Assembly (NCBI GenBank): GCA_033439765.1
Contig: JAULSN010000008.1
Coordinates: 186,001-250,000 of the forward strand
DNA length: 64,000 bases
Source of the DNA: Lasiosphaeria ovina
Lineage: Eukaryota; Ascomycota; Sordariomycetes; Sordariales; Lasiosphaeriaceae
Reading direction: 5' to 3'
Shown: piece by piece, positions 21,006-31,261 of the stretch
Position numbering within the stretch: the first letter of the stretch is position 1
Layout: each line of letters starts with the position of its first letter
The notes under the pieces: model-generated
Seen by the model: only the letters and a program-made list of their open reading frames with translations
The model's database searches: none
Told to the model about the DNA's origin: nothing
Made by a program: the position numbers and the translations under genes

Positions 21006-22637
21006 TCAGTGTCCGCCAATCTGGCCCTTCGGCAGCGGCGGAATCCAGCACACGGCCAAGTTGAGCACAATATGTATCACGCCAATGACCCAGAACCCCT
21101 TGGCATAGTCGGTGCCGCCGCCCATGTAGCGGAAGATGATGGCGAAGATGACGCCGCCCAGATTCCCGCCGGCGCCGGTCAAGCCCGACAGGATGCCGTT
21201 GGCGTAGGGGAAGACGTGGGGCACGAGGGCAAAGTTGGCGCCGTTGCCGGCCTCGTGGAACACGGCCATGAGCACGACCAAGCCGACCATGGTCGGCAGG
21301 TGGTGCGGGTTCAGCGTGCCGATGAGGATCAGCAGGGCGCCCGTCAGCAGCCCGCAGACATGAATCCACGCCTTCTTGAGCCACAGGCTGCGGCCGTAGC
21401 GGTTGTACAGCAGGTCGCTGACCACGCCGCCGGCGGGCCGCGTGATGACGTTGAGGAAGCCGAAGATGGCCGCGAAGTTGCTCGCGTTGGTCTGGCCCAG
21501 CGTCGGGAAGTTCTTGAGGTAGTACGACGCCAGTATGGCGTTGATGGCCAGCTCCCCGCCGAAGCTGCACGCGTACGTGGCCACGTGGAACAGCCCGTGC
21601 AGGCTGAAGACGATGCGCACGCCCTCGCGCATGCTCGGCTTGACCACGATCTCGCCCTGCGCCGTCTCGAGCGCCTCGGTCCGCGAGATGTCGGCCTCGT
21701 GCTCGAACCCGTGCACGCTCTTGCTGCTGTCGTCTTCCTTGCTGTCGCTGCTGCCCTTGAGGTCCTTCTCCACGTCCGCCGCCGCCGCCGCCGGCAGCTG
21801 CCGGTCGGCCACGGTGCCCGTGACGTTGACAATCTCGCCCGGCAAGCCGTGCGACACGAGGTTGCTCTGCACCTGGGCGTGGCGGTCATCCCACTTGCCC
21901 ATGGGCGTGTCCTCGCACAGCAGCAACAGGCCCAGGCCGCAGGCGATGAGGCAGACGAGCGGGACGAGGAACGTCAGGCGCCAGGCCTCGCCGGGGGTGT
22001 GGCCGCGGCTGTGGACGAGCGAGTCGTAGACGGCCGGCATGATGAAGTACGTGATGCCGCCGCCGGCATTGCCCCAGCCGCCGGCCAGCGCGTTGGCCGT
22101 GCCGACCACGTTCTTGTCGAACCAGCCCGTGCACCAGACCTGGCACGGCACGAACGACCCGCCGAGGATGCCGATGAAGAAGCGGATCACGTACAGCCCC
22201 GACGCGTTCTTGACCAGCGGCGCCAGCCCGATCGGGATGCTGCCAACCAGGATCAGCATGCTGAACACCTTGCGCGACCCCATGTGGTCGCACAGCGGGC
22301 CGGCCACGAATCGCACCAGCAGCGTGGCTACGAGAGAGACGATGTTGGAGTTGGCCACCTCCTCGGACGTGAGGTTGAGGTCTTTTTTGATTGTCACTGT
22401 GAGCTGTTGCCGTGTTAGTGACCCTGGGACTCATAGCAGTCGCGGAAAGTGAGTTTGTTGACATACCAGTGGTGGGAAGGTGTACCATGCCCAGAACGCC
22501 AGCATGAAGCCGAGCCACGAGAAGAAGAAGACGCGGCCATGGCGGTTGATGGGATTGAACACGGGGATGCTCCGGGCCTTCTTGTTGACCGGGTTGAGCA
22601 CGGGGGCTTGCCACAGGTCGGAAACTTGAAATCCCAT
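21006..22637 (-). CDS. nrtA: High-affinity nitrate transporter, NNP family MFS (CrnA/NrtA type)
   Basis: Exons 22637..22467 and 22403..21006. The GTATGT donor and CAG acceptor join ...WYTFPPL to LTVTIKKDL in frame, giving 522 residues. The ATG at 22637 is chosen because upstream the frame offers only a GTG. About 12 hydrophobic segments are present, with a long cytosolic loop between TM6 and TM7 (acidic, Ser/Lys-rich), as in fungal NrtA/CrnA. Both nitrate signature motifs are present: [16 protein letters not shown] in TM5 (about 164-179) and [16 protein letters not shown] in TM11 (about 464-479). [11 protein letters not shown] and [10 protein letters not shown] are also family-specific. It imports nitrate by proton symport at the plasma membrane. 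No nitrate or nitrite reductase gene is next to it in this window. Confidence 0.93.
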
Positions 22638-22919
22638 AGTCACAGGCGGGCCGATGGGCACGGCGTTAAAGAAAGTTACTTGCGGGTGGGACCGGGATGT
22701 TGAGTAGAGGCGATGGGGTTAGCAAAAACGCAATCGACCCAGAGTCGCGTGCGAGCTGGGGTCTATATTCGTCTCTTCCGCTCGTCGCAGCGGCCCCCAA
22801 AACCTCAAGAAGGAAATTCCAGGTTTGCATCTCCGCATCTTCAAGAAACGCAGTCCCGCGGTGCGGCACTAGGGTGGCAGATGACCAGGGGGGGCCCGAA
22901 GCGGAAAGGCTGCCGGGGC

Positions 22920-22925
22920 TTATCT
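22920..22925 (-). promoter_or_regulatory. Candidate AreA/NIT2 GATA site
   Basis: AGATAA on the minus strand, about 285 bases upstream of the transporter ATG, matching the HGATAR consensus bound by fungal nitrogen GATA factors. Short motif, so chance occurrence is possible. Confidence 0.4.
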
Positions 22926-22994
22926 CGTCGCCGCTCATTGGCTTGTTGGGCTGTGCGAGAAGCAGCCTCCCCATTTGGCGAGCTAGCTTGGCAG

Positions 22995-23000
22995 CGATAA
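22995..23000 (+). promoter_or_regulatory. Candidate AreA/NIT2 GATA site
   Basis: CGATAA on the plus strand, about 360 bases upstream of the transporter ATG and matching HGATAR. With the neighbouring site it forms a pair 70 bases apart. Confidence 0.4.
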
Positions 23001-23079
23001 GACGCACGTCGTGGCCTGCCGTCACGGAGCGACCCGAGAGAGGGAGCCAGGGGGGCGTCTCGACCGTGAGCCGTGCCAT

Positions 23080-23087
23080 CTCCGCGG
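23080..23087. promoter_or_regulatory. Candidate NirA/NIT4 site
   Basis: CTCCGCGG matches the CTCCGHGG consensus of the nitrate-specific zinc-cluster activator NirA, about 445 bases upstream of the nitrate transporter ATG. Its co-occurrence with two GATA sites fits nitrate induction plus nitrogen repression. Confidence 0.5.
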
Positions 23088-24476
23088 GAGACTTCTCAGT
23101 CTTCATAACAGTATGCAGGACGAGATGTGGGTAACGGGGGGAATCTGGGCCGTGGGGGTGGCTGTCTCCGAGGCTGCGGCTGAGGACGACATCACGACCC
23201 GAGGAGGTGTCGGTTTCACACTTTTCAAGAGCCGAGCACCCAGTTAGGTCTAGGCCCCGCCCTATTCCGCAGAGATGGTAGCAGATCTTGGGAAATGCAT
23301 CTCCGGTCCATCTGCATTCTGCATGGTTATCTCTCGAACCCTTGCTCTCCCCACGCAGCACCCCGCCGAGTATTATTTTACAACAGTTTTGCTAAGAGGT
23401 GGCATGTCCCAAAAGACGACTACTTCCTTTTCTCATCTTGGCCCCAGTTCCACGTTACATGTGCCGCCGAGGTCTAGACCTTCGGAGAAGCAAAGCAAAG
23501 CATCATATCCGGCCATGTTACCGAGACAGCGGTCTCAGAGCCAGTGTCATTGCATCTGGTCAGCACGGGGGCCTCAAGGCTCTCGGATGGCCTTTGCAAT
23601 GAGTCCAGATATAGAGCCATCTGCTATGGTCTGCTGCGACCGAGGCAAGTAAGTATGTGGCCGAAGTTGAACACTGGCTTACTTATCAGGGCTGCATCTT
23701 GTCTCTATGATGTCACCAATGCATGTTTATCGCACTCTTCGCTCAAATGGGTCTTATCTCTGGCTGCGCAATCCAACGGATCGCCATGTCTGTCCGGTCA
23801 CTATATTATAGGCGGAAAACTTTTCAATACTACGTACCTTGGCCTTTTCTGATGCACACACTGAGGTGGTGAATAGAGATCGACGTTTCTCACTCCTTAG
23901 CTAATTGTTTCATAGCAGCCTCCATGTTCGAGACAAGAAAGTACGATATATCTCAACTACAAGAAAGCAATGAATTACCCGGATTTCAATACATCATTTT
24001 GGCCATTCTAGCAACCCTCTCAACAATGGGAGGAGCGCAGACAAACAATAACAGGCTCGGTAAGGTTGCCGAGTGTTTACACTCTTTAGCTTGGGGCATG
24101 CATATTTAATGGACAGCGCTGCCCCTTTTGCGGCTCAGAGCCACCCCCTTTTCTACCAAGACATGGTCCCCGCTTGATCTGGATCTGTTGTCCCGGTAGG
24201 AAGGAAATACCGACTCTAGCCCGCTACACAAATGCGGGGATTTCAACGGCTCTCCGCAGCGTCCATGTAATTATCCCCCGCATGCCCGTGTAAATGATCC
24301 CGTCTCTCGTTGCTGCCGGTCTAATGGTAATTAAGGACGCGGCAATGTGTTGCCCAGATGGCTGCTTGGCCCGCTCGCTGGTCAACTCCAACCAGCGCGC
24401 CACGAACCCAAATCTCGCCACTCTATCGTCAATTGTCCAGTTGACACTCGTATAATCCAAAACAAGAAAAATAAAC

Positions 24477-24750
24477 ATGGCCAACCTTCAAAATGGCACC
24501 GACACGGCCATCCCTAACCACCACAAGGCCATTGTCTACGACAACCCGGGACAAATCAGCACGCGGATCGAGACGGTGGCGACGCCGCGGCCCGGGGTGG
24601 GCGAGGTGCTGGTGCGCATCACGCACTCGGGCGTCTGCAGTAGCGACCACGCCATCATGACGAACCGGTGGGCGAGCCTGCCGCCGACGGCCGCGGGGCA
24701 GGTCGGCGGGCACGAGGGCGTGGGCACCATCGCCGCCTTCGGCCCCGGCA

Positions 24751-24787
<37 letters not shown>

Positions 24788-25082
24788 CGAGCAGCAGCGG
24801 CCCGGCGGCACCGCGCTGAAGCTGGGCGACCGCGTCGGCATCAAGTGGGTCGCCGCCGTCTGCGGCACCTGCCTGCCCTGTCTGTCGGGCCGCGACGCCC
24901 TGTGCCACGCCGTCAAGATCTCGGGATTCTACACACCTGGCACCTTCCAGCAGTACGTCGTCGCGCCTGCAAACTACGTCACCCCCATCCCCGACGACGT
25001 CCCCAGCGACCTGGCTGCGCCGCTGCTGTGCGGCGGCGTGACCGTCTACGCGGCCCTGAAGAAGTCGGGTGCGCAGCCTGTG

Positions 25083-25134
<52 letters not shown>

Positions 25135-25846
25135 ATGTCCTAGCCTAGGTCTTGAGTTAGTCTACTGACGCCTGTCCTCTCTTCAGGGCGAATTCGTCGT
25201 CGTCCCGGGAGCCGGCGGAGGGCTGGGCCATCTTGCCGTGCAGATCGCCAGCCGAGGCATGGGATTCCGCGTGATTGTATGTCCGATTCGTGTCCGCAGA
25301 TACTGACAGAAGTTTTACAGGATTACTGCTAACTCGACGGTGGAAAAAAAAAAAAAGGGCATCGACTCGGGCGAAAAGGAAGCCCTTGTGCGCTCGCTCG
25401 GCGCCGAGGCCTTCTTCGACATAGCACAGTACAGCCGCGACAAGGCCGGGTCGGACCAGCTGGCGGCCGACGTCAAGGCGGCGACGGGCCGGGGCGGGTT
25501 GGGGGCAGCGAGCGTCATCGTATGCACCAACTCGAACGCGGCGTACGGGCAGTCGCTCAACTTCCTCGCCTTCGGCGGCTCCGTCGTCTGCGTCGGGCTG
25601 CCCGAGGGCGACCCGGTGCCCATCGCCGGCGCCGTGCCTGGGTTCCTCGTCAGCCAGGAGCTGCGCATCGTCGGCAGCGCCGTCGGCAACAGGAGGGATG
25701 CCATTGACACCCTCGACATGGCCGCCCGCGGGGTCGTCAAGACGCACTTCCAGCTCGAGCCCATGTCTAAGCTCACCGACGTGTTTGAGCGTATGGAGAG
25801 GATGGAGCTCCAGGGCCGCGTTGTCATTGACATGAGCAAGGAGTAA
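24477..25846 (+). CDS. Zinc-dependent alcohol dehydrogenase (yeast ADH-like, NAD-type)
   Basis: Exons 24477..25079, 25187..25276 and 25358..25846 (393 residues). Catalytic zinc ligands are Cys54 (GVCSSDH), His79 (GGHEGVG) and Cys185 (LLCGGVTVY). Structural zinc cysteines are 129, 132, 135 and 143 (CGTCLPCLSGRDALC). The Rossmann motif GAGGGLGHLAVQIASRGMG is followed by VIGID, whose Asp indicates NAD rather than NADP. It likely interconverts primary alcohols and aldehydes in the cytosol. Oddities: an 11-Gly run encoded by GGC repeats (residues 93-103) sits before the structural zinc loop and lengthens the enzyme against the usual ~350. Intron 1 contains a long CT repeat. Intron 2 has a GCTAAC branch site but an acceptor embedded in a run of A. 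All joins keep the frame. Confidence 0.9.
24750..24785 (+). repeat. GGC trinucleotide run encoding polyglycine
   Basis: A run of about 11-12 GGC codons within the alcohol dehydrogenase gene; prone to length change and assembly error. Confidence 0.9.
25086..25132 (+). repeat. CT dinucleotide microsatellite in intron
   Basis: About 23 CT units lie directly after the GTGAGA donor of the first intron of the alcohol dehydrogenase gene. Confidence 0.95.
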
Positions 25847-26919
25847 CATTGGCCCTAAACAATAGATTTATGGCCAAAGTGTCGGGATCAGGAGCTCTTC
25901 GAGCCCCGCCTCTTCGTAGGTCAGGCGAGGCCTATAGCGATAATTAACCTCACGGCCCTCTAGAAGATATAATGCCTCTATTATCAAAAGAAAGATTGTC
26001 CGAGACTACACGGATCAGACAAGACTCGAGCGACATAGGTCCCATGCAGCCAGTGACATTATACAATAATTGCTGTTTAATATTTTCACCCGAGGCACGT
26101 CTCGGACCGAGCGCAACCTTAGCCCAGCGCCTACTCGAGAGATGCATGTGGGAAGAAAGCTTATATCCAATCTGTGCGCCATGCCGCCGTGCTCGAGGCG
26201 TCGGTGGCGTGCGCACAGCCCGGCGAACCTCGGGTCTTGCCTCGTCATTAGGTAGGGGATGTGTTGCCCTAGCCTAGTTACACAAAAGACTTTGGAGCAT
26301 CCGCCCGCTCGTGGCCCCCCTCAGCGATCCCTCCGTCTGTCCATCCTCCTCCGTCCATCTATTGCGGAATGAACAACCCTCGAACCAAGAACGTGGCCAA
26401 AGAATGTCCCACCTTTTCCGACCCGAAGAGATTTCCCGCACCTCCCAGAACACAAAGAACAAGACAGGAAAACGGGCGATGTATATCCCTGACCTCGTTG
26501 AAACCCATTCGAACAATTTGGCCCCCGTGTCCCCCGCCGAGTAGAATGACGAACCAAAGAAGAAAGGAAGGGTATGTATGATACACGGAACCGTCTTCTT
26601 GTTCCTCGGCCTCTATTTACCTTTGCCTTCTCAAACTTCCAGCATCCCCCGCCCGACTCTCATTCCCAACACACACCAAACAAAAATAGCCAGTTGAAGG
26701 CGTTCAAAACACGCGTACCAGCCCATCAAATGACTGACAGCAAAGAAAACAAAACAGGATTATTATACGATGCAATGCGAAGACCAAAAAAAATGCGACC
26801 ACAGAGACAAAGGAAAATATGCACGCCGCACGCTCGAACGAGTTATAGCACAAACACCAACACCAACATCACCACTGCCACCGCCATAGTCAACTTCGTC
26901 GTGGCCGCCGTGGTTGGTC
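25847..26919. other. Intergenic between convergent ADH and glycosyltransferase genes
   Basis: Two 3' regions. The sequence next to the glycosyltransferase stop (26640-26900) is A-rich on +. No gene is seen. Confidence 0.6.
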
Positions 26920-28292
26920 CTATGGCAGGTCGCGTCCCGACTTGAGACACCTCCCCTTGCGGCCGACCTCCTCGCGCAGGCGGGCGAGGCGGCGGGAGTC
27001 GCCGTTTTGGAACGTGAACGCGCCGTTCCAGAAACCGCAGTTGATGTTTGGGGTCTCGTGGCGCAGCTCGGCCTGCTCACGGCCCGTGTCGTCGACGGGG
27101 GGGATGTTGGTGTGGTTGTCGATGCCGCTGATCATGCTCTTGCCGGGCAGGTGGTGGAACAGCTCCGGGTTGACGCTGTAGCAGCGCATGTCGTCCGAGT
27201 CGCGGCAGCTGATGAGGATGGCCACGTCGTAGGCCATGGGTTCGTCCTCGCCGCGGCCGTCGAGCGAGAGCTCCTTGAGCAGGCGCCGCGCCGACGTGCG
27301 CGTCACGGCGTACGCGAACGTGCACAGCGGGAACACGGACTTGTGCACCAGCCGCGTGTGCGGCGCCACGCCCAGGTTCTCGAGCAGGGACGCCGTCCAC
27401 GGGTGCAGGTTCTTGGGGTCCGGCAGCGAAGCGTCGTTGAACGATATATGCGGCCGCGCCGCTAGGTCTGACGGTCTCACGTGGCCATCCTTGAAGCCCA
27501 CGTCGATGGGGTGCCAGTAGTCGCCGCAGTGGCCGAGGTACAGCAGGTCCCAGGCGGCGGGGTCGCCGTAGGGGTAGCGCGTTGCATTGGCGTCGGCATC
27601 GGCGTCAGCATCGATGGCGGGATCGGCAACAACGTCGGTTGAGAAGTCGGCGGTGGAAGGCGTGGAAGGGAGGGAAGAGACGGGGGTGGTCGAGGCAAGG
27701 AGAGTGCGGACGGCGCTTGCGACGAGAGGCGCCTGCAGCGAGCGCAGGCGGATGTCCCAGTCGACGTCGTCTTCGAGGATCAGGGCCGTCTCGGCGCCCG
27801 AGTCGAGGAACCTGTGGTTAAGAGAAAGAGGGTGGTTAGCCTTTTACGGGGTCTACTGCCAGGCGAAATAAGACGAGCAACGCACTCTCGCAAGGAATGG
27901 AGGTGGCCCAGCCAGGCAAGCAGTGAGCCGCGGCCTATCTTTGTGTGGCCCTCGAGGTCGGATTCGGTCCAGTTGGGCTGGATGGGGATGGTGAAATCGA
28001 GCTCGGTGACGTTGGCGGCCTGCAGGAGGCTGTGGCGGCGGGGCGAGTCTTCTTTCGACACGACGTAGATGCGGCCGAAGCCGAGGGTCGAGTTGACGGG
28101 GAGGACGGAAGGTTGCTGGGCAGTGGGCTGGCCGTTCGGCTGACTGTGTTGCGGATGGTCATGTTGCTGGCCGGGTCCGGGCAGCCACGGGTCCGGTGAC
28201 GGGTAAGCCCACAGGCGGAAGACGACGAAGAGGGCGATGGCGACGGCGACCAGGTAGCGGCTGCGCAGCCGCAGCATGGGTATTGTCGTCAT
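26920..28292 (-). CDS. Glycosyltransferase family 25-type, type II membrane protein
   Basis: Exons 28292..27886 and 27811..26920 (432 residues). The donor GTGCGT and acceptor CAG join ...HSLRE to FLDSGAETALILEDDVDWD in frame. Residues 10-29 (YLVAVAIALFVVFRLWAY) form a signal anchor, so the catalytic part faces the Golgi/ER lumen. GT25 features: IYVVSKEDSPRRHSLLQAA near the start of the domain, and the metal-binding ALILEDDVDWD (about 150). Later LLYLGHCGDYWHP and TFAYAVTRTSARRLLKEL correspond to the conserved second half. The family includes collagen galactosyltransferases and bacterial LPS transferases; fungal acceptors are not known to me. A spacer with the low-complexity stretch AIDADADADANA lies between the halves, and a Pro/Gln/His-rich stem follows the anchor. 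Confidence 0.85.
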
Positions 28293-29444
28293 CCTAGCGG
28301 TCGCGGACTTTATTGTCGTCTTTGGGCCGCTGTCCGGATGCTCGCTCGCCCACGGTCGTATTGCACTATTACCTTACCTTACTTAGGTTTGCTTGTCGCT
28401 TGGTCAGGTCTGGTCCCCTGTAACCAACAGCCAGGCGCGATGGTGAACACAGGTGTGGTTGCGGCTGGAGCTGCACGTTTGGTTCTGGAAGCAGTCTGTT
28501 GGATCTTGGCGGGATGCGCGGCGCGCCCAGACCTGAAACCTGGGAAAGCCCGTGCGCTGCTGACCTAACCCTCTCAGGAATGGGATCTTTGGACGCTTGA
28601 GGCTTGGAGCCAATAGCTGCAGCGCATGTGTGCCCTCATTTTGGCTCGTCGTTGCAAAAAGTAAAACCAACCTAGTACTAATCCGGGCCGTTGTGCCCTG
28701 GCTGATTGAGAGTCGTGGAAGCATGGCTGCACTGAAGTTGCAACGGGGAGCCGCTGTCCGTTGGCAAGCCCACGCAAATTCCAGCCATGGGGCACAAGAG
28801 CGTGCCAGCACACATCTAGGCACGACTTTGTTTGGGGCACTGAAATCGGCGTCGCCCGGTCGGGTTCGATTGGCCCAGTGCCAAATGGCTATGTTCGCCA
28901 AGGGCGGCCAAGTCAGCTCATGGGGCTGGTGCAACAATGTTCGGGCGTTTCCGCCGGATGGCGGGGTGTGGCACGTACCTTAATCGTCTCGTAGCCCTAC
29001 TGAGTCGCTGAATATGGCTGATAGCACTTCATCCCTACGTAGGTATATGAAGACCCTTACCAACAGTGGCTGCTATGCCGCATCGGGCATTCCCGTAAAT
29101 TTGCCCGACACTGTACAAACCAGAAAGTAGTTATTGCAAAGTCGCTTTGCCACGAGACAAGCAAGGGCGAAGGATGGGCTAACGAGGCCAGCGCCGCTCG
29201 GCTGTACGGATATCAAGCTAGCTTGGCCTCATGTTTGCTCAATTTTGTAATGCCAGCCAGCCGCGCGAAACCGTCAACATTCTGATTTAGCATCACTCAA
29301 GCAGGATGATTGGGTGTCTTTTTCCTTTGTTGCTCTTCTTCTATCCTTTTCTTTTCTCGTGCTCTTTTATTACGCCCGCTAATGAACTGCGGTTCATTTT
29401 GCTTGACGCCCAGCTGAATGAATGTCGTTGCGCTTTTGGTGTAA
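28293..29444. other. Intergenic, promoter of glycosyltransferase and flank of relic patch
   Basis: No supported gene. Frames crossing 28404-28983 lack coding bias. Confidence 0.55.
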
Positions 29445-29571
29445 TTGCAGCTCGTCTTCAAAGTCAGGGGCTCTCATCAGCGGTGCAACTGCTACGCTAG
29501 TAGACGGGCACCAATCAGCAGAAAATCGCCCAGCCATTGGCTGTCGGGCACCGGGCATCATGGGGTTAGCC

Positions 29572-29840
29572 ACGTGGTGCCCATCGGCGTGGGCGTCAGC
29601 GCGGGTGTCGTGTCTCTGGTCGGCCTCGCCGCCGTACTGTATTGGTTCTTGCGGAAGAAGAGGCTGGAGTCGGCGGCGGCGGCGCAAACAAGAGCAACCA
29701 GCCCTTCTACGTCTGTGTCCGAATCGGCCCGCTTTTACCAGCCTCCTCAAGCAGCTGGCAAAACACCTCCGTACCCAGTCACCATTTCTTTTCTCGCTCA
29801 TCACAAGAGACCAAAAAACTTGAGTGTTGCATCTCCCTGA
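29572..29840 (+). pseudogene. Fragment of a single-pass membrane protein (probable gene relic)
   Basis: A plus-strand frame encodes VVPIGVGVSAGVVSLVGLAA, then VLYWFLRKKR, a strong transmembrane helix with a basic stop-transfer end, then Ala/Ser/Thr-rich sequence to a stop near 29840. Codon use over the helix is GC-ending and coding-like. This pattern is typical of fungal plasma-membrane sensor or WSC-like proteins just before their cytosolic tail. No matching ectodomain is found upstream: the frame before about 29570 is short and unconvincing. It is best read as the surviving 3' part of a decayed gene. A real small gene with an unseen upstream exon cannot be excluded. Confidence 0.35.
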
Positions 29841-30198
29841 AAGGCCGGGATGTGCAGACGGTTCTTAACCTCGTAGCCCACGAGTTGCGTCCTATCGCCA
29901 TAGACAATCTTTTCCCAGCCGGTGATCGGGTCGTCCGTGACGTTAGGGAAAAAGGTCAGGCCCAGCACGACGGCGGGCTTGGCGGCGAGCTTGTCGGGCG
30001 TGTAGACGAGCATGGCCGGGAGCTTCGACGGGTTGTCGCCCCACTCAGACACCTACTGCGTCTTGCCCGCCGCGGCGAGGCTGGTGTACAGCTCGAGACC
30101 GCGACGGCCGCCATGGCAGCCTTGGCTGGGGTAGGGAGTGACACCATTGTGGGTGTTATTGGAAATGGAATTGGATACTGTCTGTATAAAAGCAGCAC
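29801..30198 (-). pseudogene. Truncated CE1-type (acetylxylan/feruloyl) esterase relic
   Basis: Read on the minus strand, a remnant signal-peptide-like start (MVSLPTPAKAAMAAVAVSS, about 30147) is in a different frame from what follows. GKTQ, a TAG stop and VSEWGDNPSKLPAMLVYTPD (30052 downward) resemble the mature N terminus of secreted CE1 esterases. The frame then passes from KPAVVLGL straight to sequence typical of the family C terminus (WEKIVYGD, HIPAFQGDATLKFFGL) and stops at 29801. Roughly 190 central residues, including the GxSxG nucleophile region, are missing. The frameshift, in-frame stop (TAG where the family often has Gln, CAG) and deletion mark it as dead. Family members deacetylate or deferuloylate plant xylan. 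Its 3' end overlaps the membrane-protein relic on the other strand. Confidence 0.6.
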
Positions 30199-30229
30199 GA
30201 ACTACAGTATGATGTGAAAAGGTGCTTGA

Positions 30230-31261
30230 CTTTGCCTTCGACCAATCCACCCTTTTATGCTTTCCTTCATGCCCCCTGTACATTGCCCCTCAGCTCCCCT
30301 CAACACAATATCACCGATTCCCTTGTGTCCGCGACGCGATACTGGCCTTGTTAGTTCGGTGCTTGCTTTCCCGAAGACCCAAGAATACTGTCCCGAGCCA
30401 TTAAATACTGTCCCGAGCCAGTGAGTATTCTGTCCCGAAGCAGTGAATATGCTGTCCCGAACCAGCGAGACTCCTCTGTCTTCGGACGCAGGGCATGCTC
30501 GGGAGCTGGAGTCGGGAACCGCGGGCCTCACCATTCGCCGCGCGGGAGTCAGGCACGGCAATCGCTTCCTTAAGTACGACTGGCGAGACGGGGAGACTGA
30601 CCTGGTTGGTGCGGGGCGCCGTCGCGATCATTGATTGGCAATTCAGGCGCGAGGTTAGACTGGTCGTGTTTGACGTCGCGCATGACTTTCATGTTAATAC
30701 GCCGTGGGCTTGGCGGTTGTCCTGCTAGTTAATTGCTGCTTACGGGGGCGGACCGTCCCAATGTGGTCAGAGAGGCCCGGGTACATGTGAGTCGACTTGG
30801 ACTTTGGTGCAGGCGAAGAACTGTCTACTGTCTGGGTTTCTCCTTGCCGAGCTCGCTCCCGAGCAGCTGGTACAACCTTATTTGACTTGGTGGGTGGCTG
30901 GTGCAGCTTCAAGTCTGGGTGTCGCAATTCGATTAGTGTTAGACTTCTTACCCTTCGTTGACGGTTGTAGACTTGCGGTTTTCAATGTCATGATATATAC
31001 CTAACCCAGACTGAACAAGTTGGGTTGTCTCTTAATTGATTCTTCAACATACTTTGACCCCCAGCTTACACTTCCCAAGTGGCAAATTATTGGCGACAGA
31101 TGAGTGCACCGAAATCTGCTTTGGAACAATGTTCATTTCGTCGATGGGCTCGCAGCTGTTTCTAATCGACTGACAAGACAACCGCGAATCAATGCATTCT
31201 GATCATCCCTCCCCACAATATTGCCGATCGCCACCGGTCGAGAAATCGGACCACCTCCTCA
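30230..31261. other. Intergenic flank of relic patch
   Basis: Contains the 22-bp tandem repeat listed separately. Otherwise no gene is seen. Confidence 0.6.
30382..30468. repeat. Tandem repeat, about 22-bp unit x4
   Basis: Four imperfect units share the core CTGTCCCGAGCCAGTGAATA, with drift between units, upstream of the esterase relic. Function unknown. Confidence 0.8.

Larger units (their letters stand above)
22638..24476. other. Intergenic between divergent nitrate transporter and alcohol dehydrogenase
   Basis: A shared upstream region of about 1.8 kb. Candidate GATA and NirA sites lie in the 450 bases nearest the transporter. No gene is supported in the rest. Confidence 0.6.

Noticed and set aside
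21009..22418. 469-codon open frame antisense to the nitrate transporter
   Set aside because: Gln/Ala/Arg-rich mirror of a GC-biased gene, with no domain; the minus strand carries full NNP transporter motifs.
24429..25136. Antisense frame rich in RERERE and poly-Ala
   Set aside because: Produced by the CT microsatellite and GGC run of the ADH gene read backwards.
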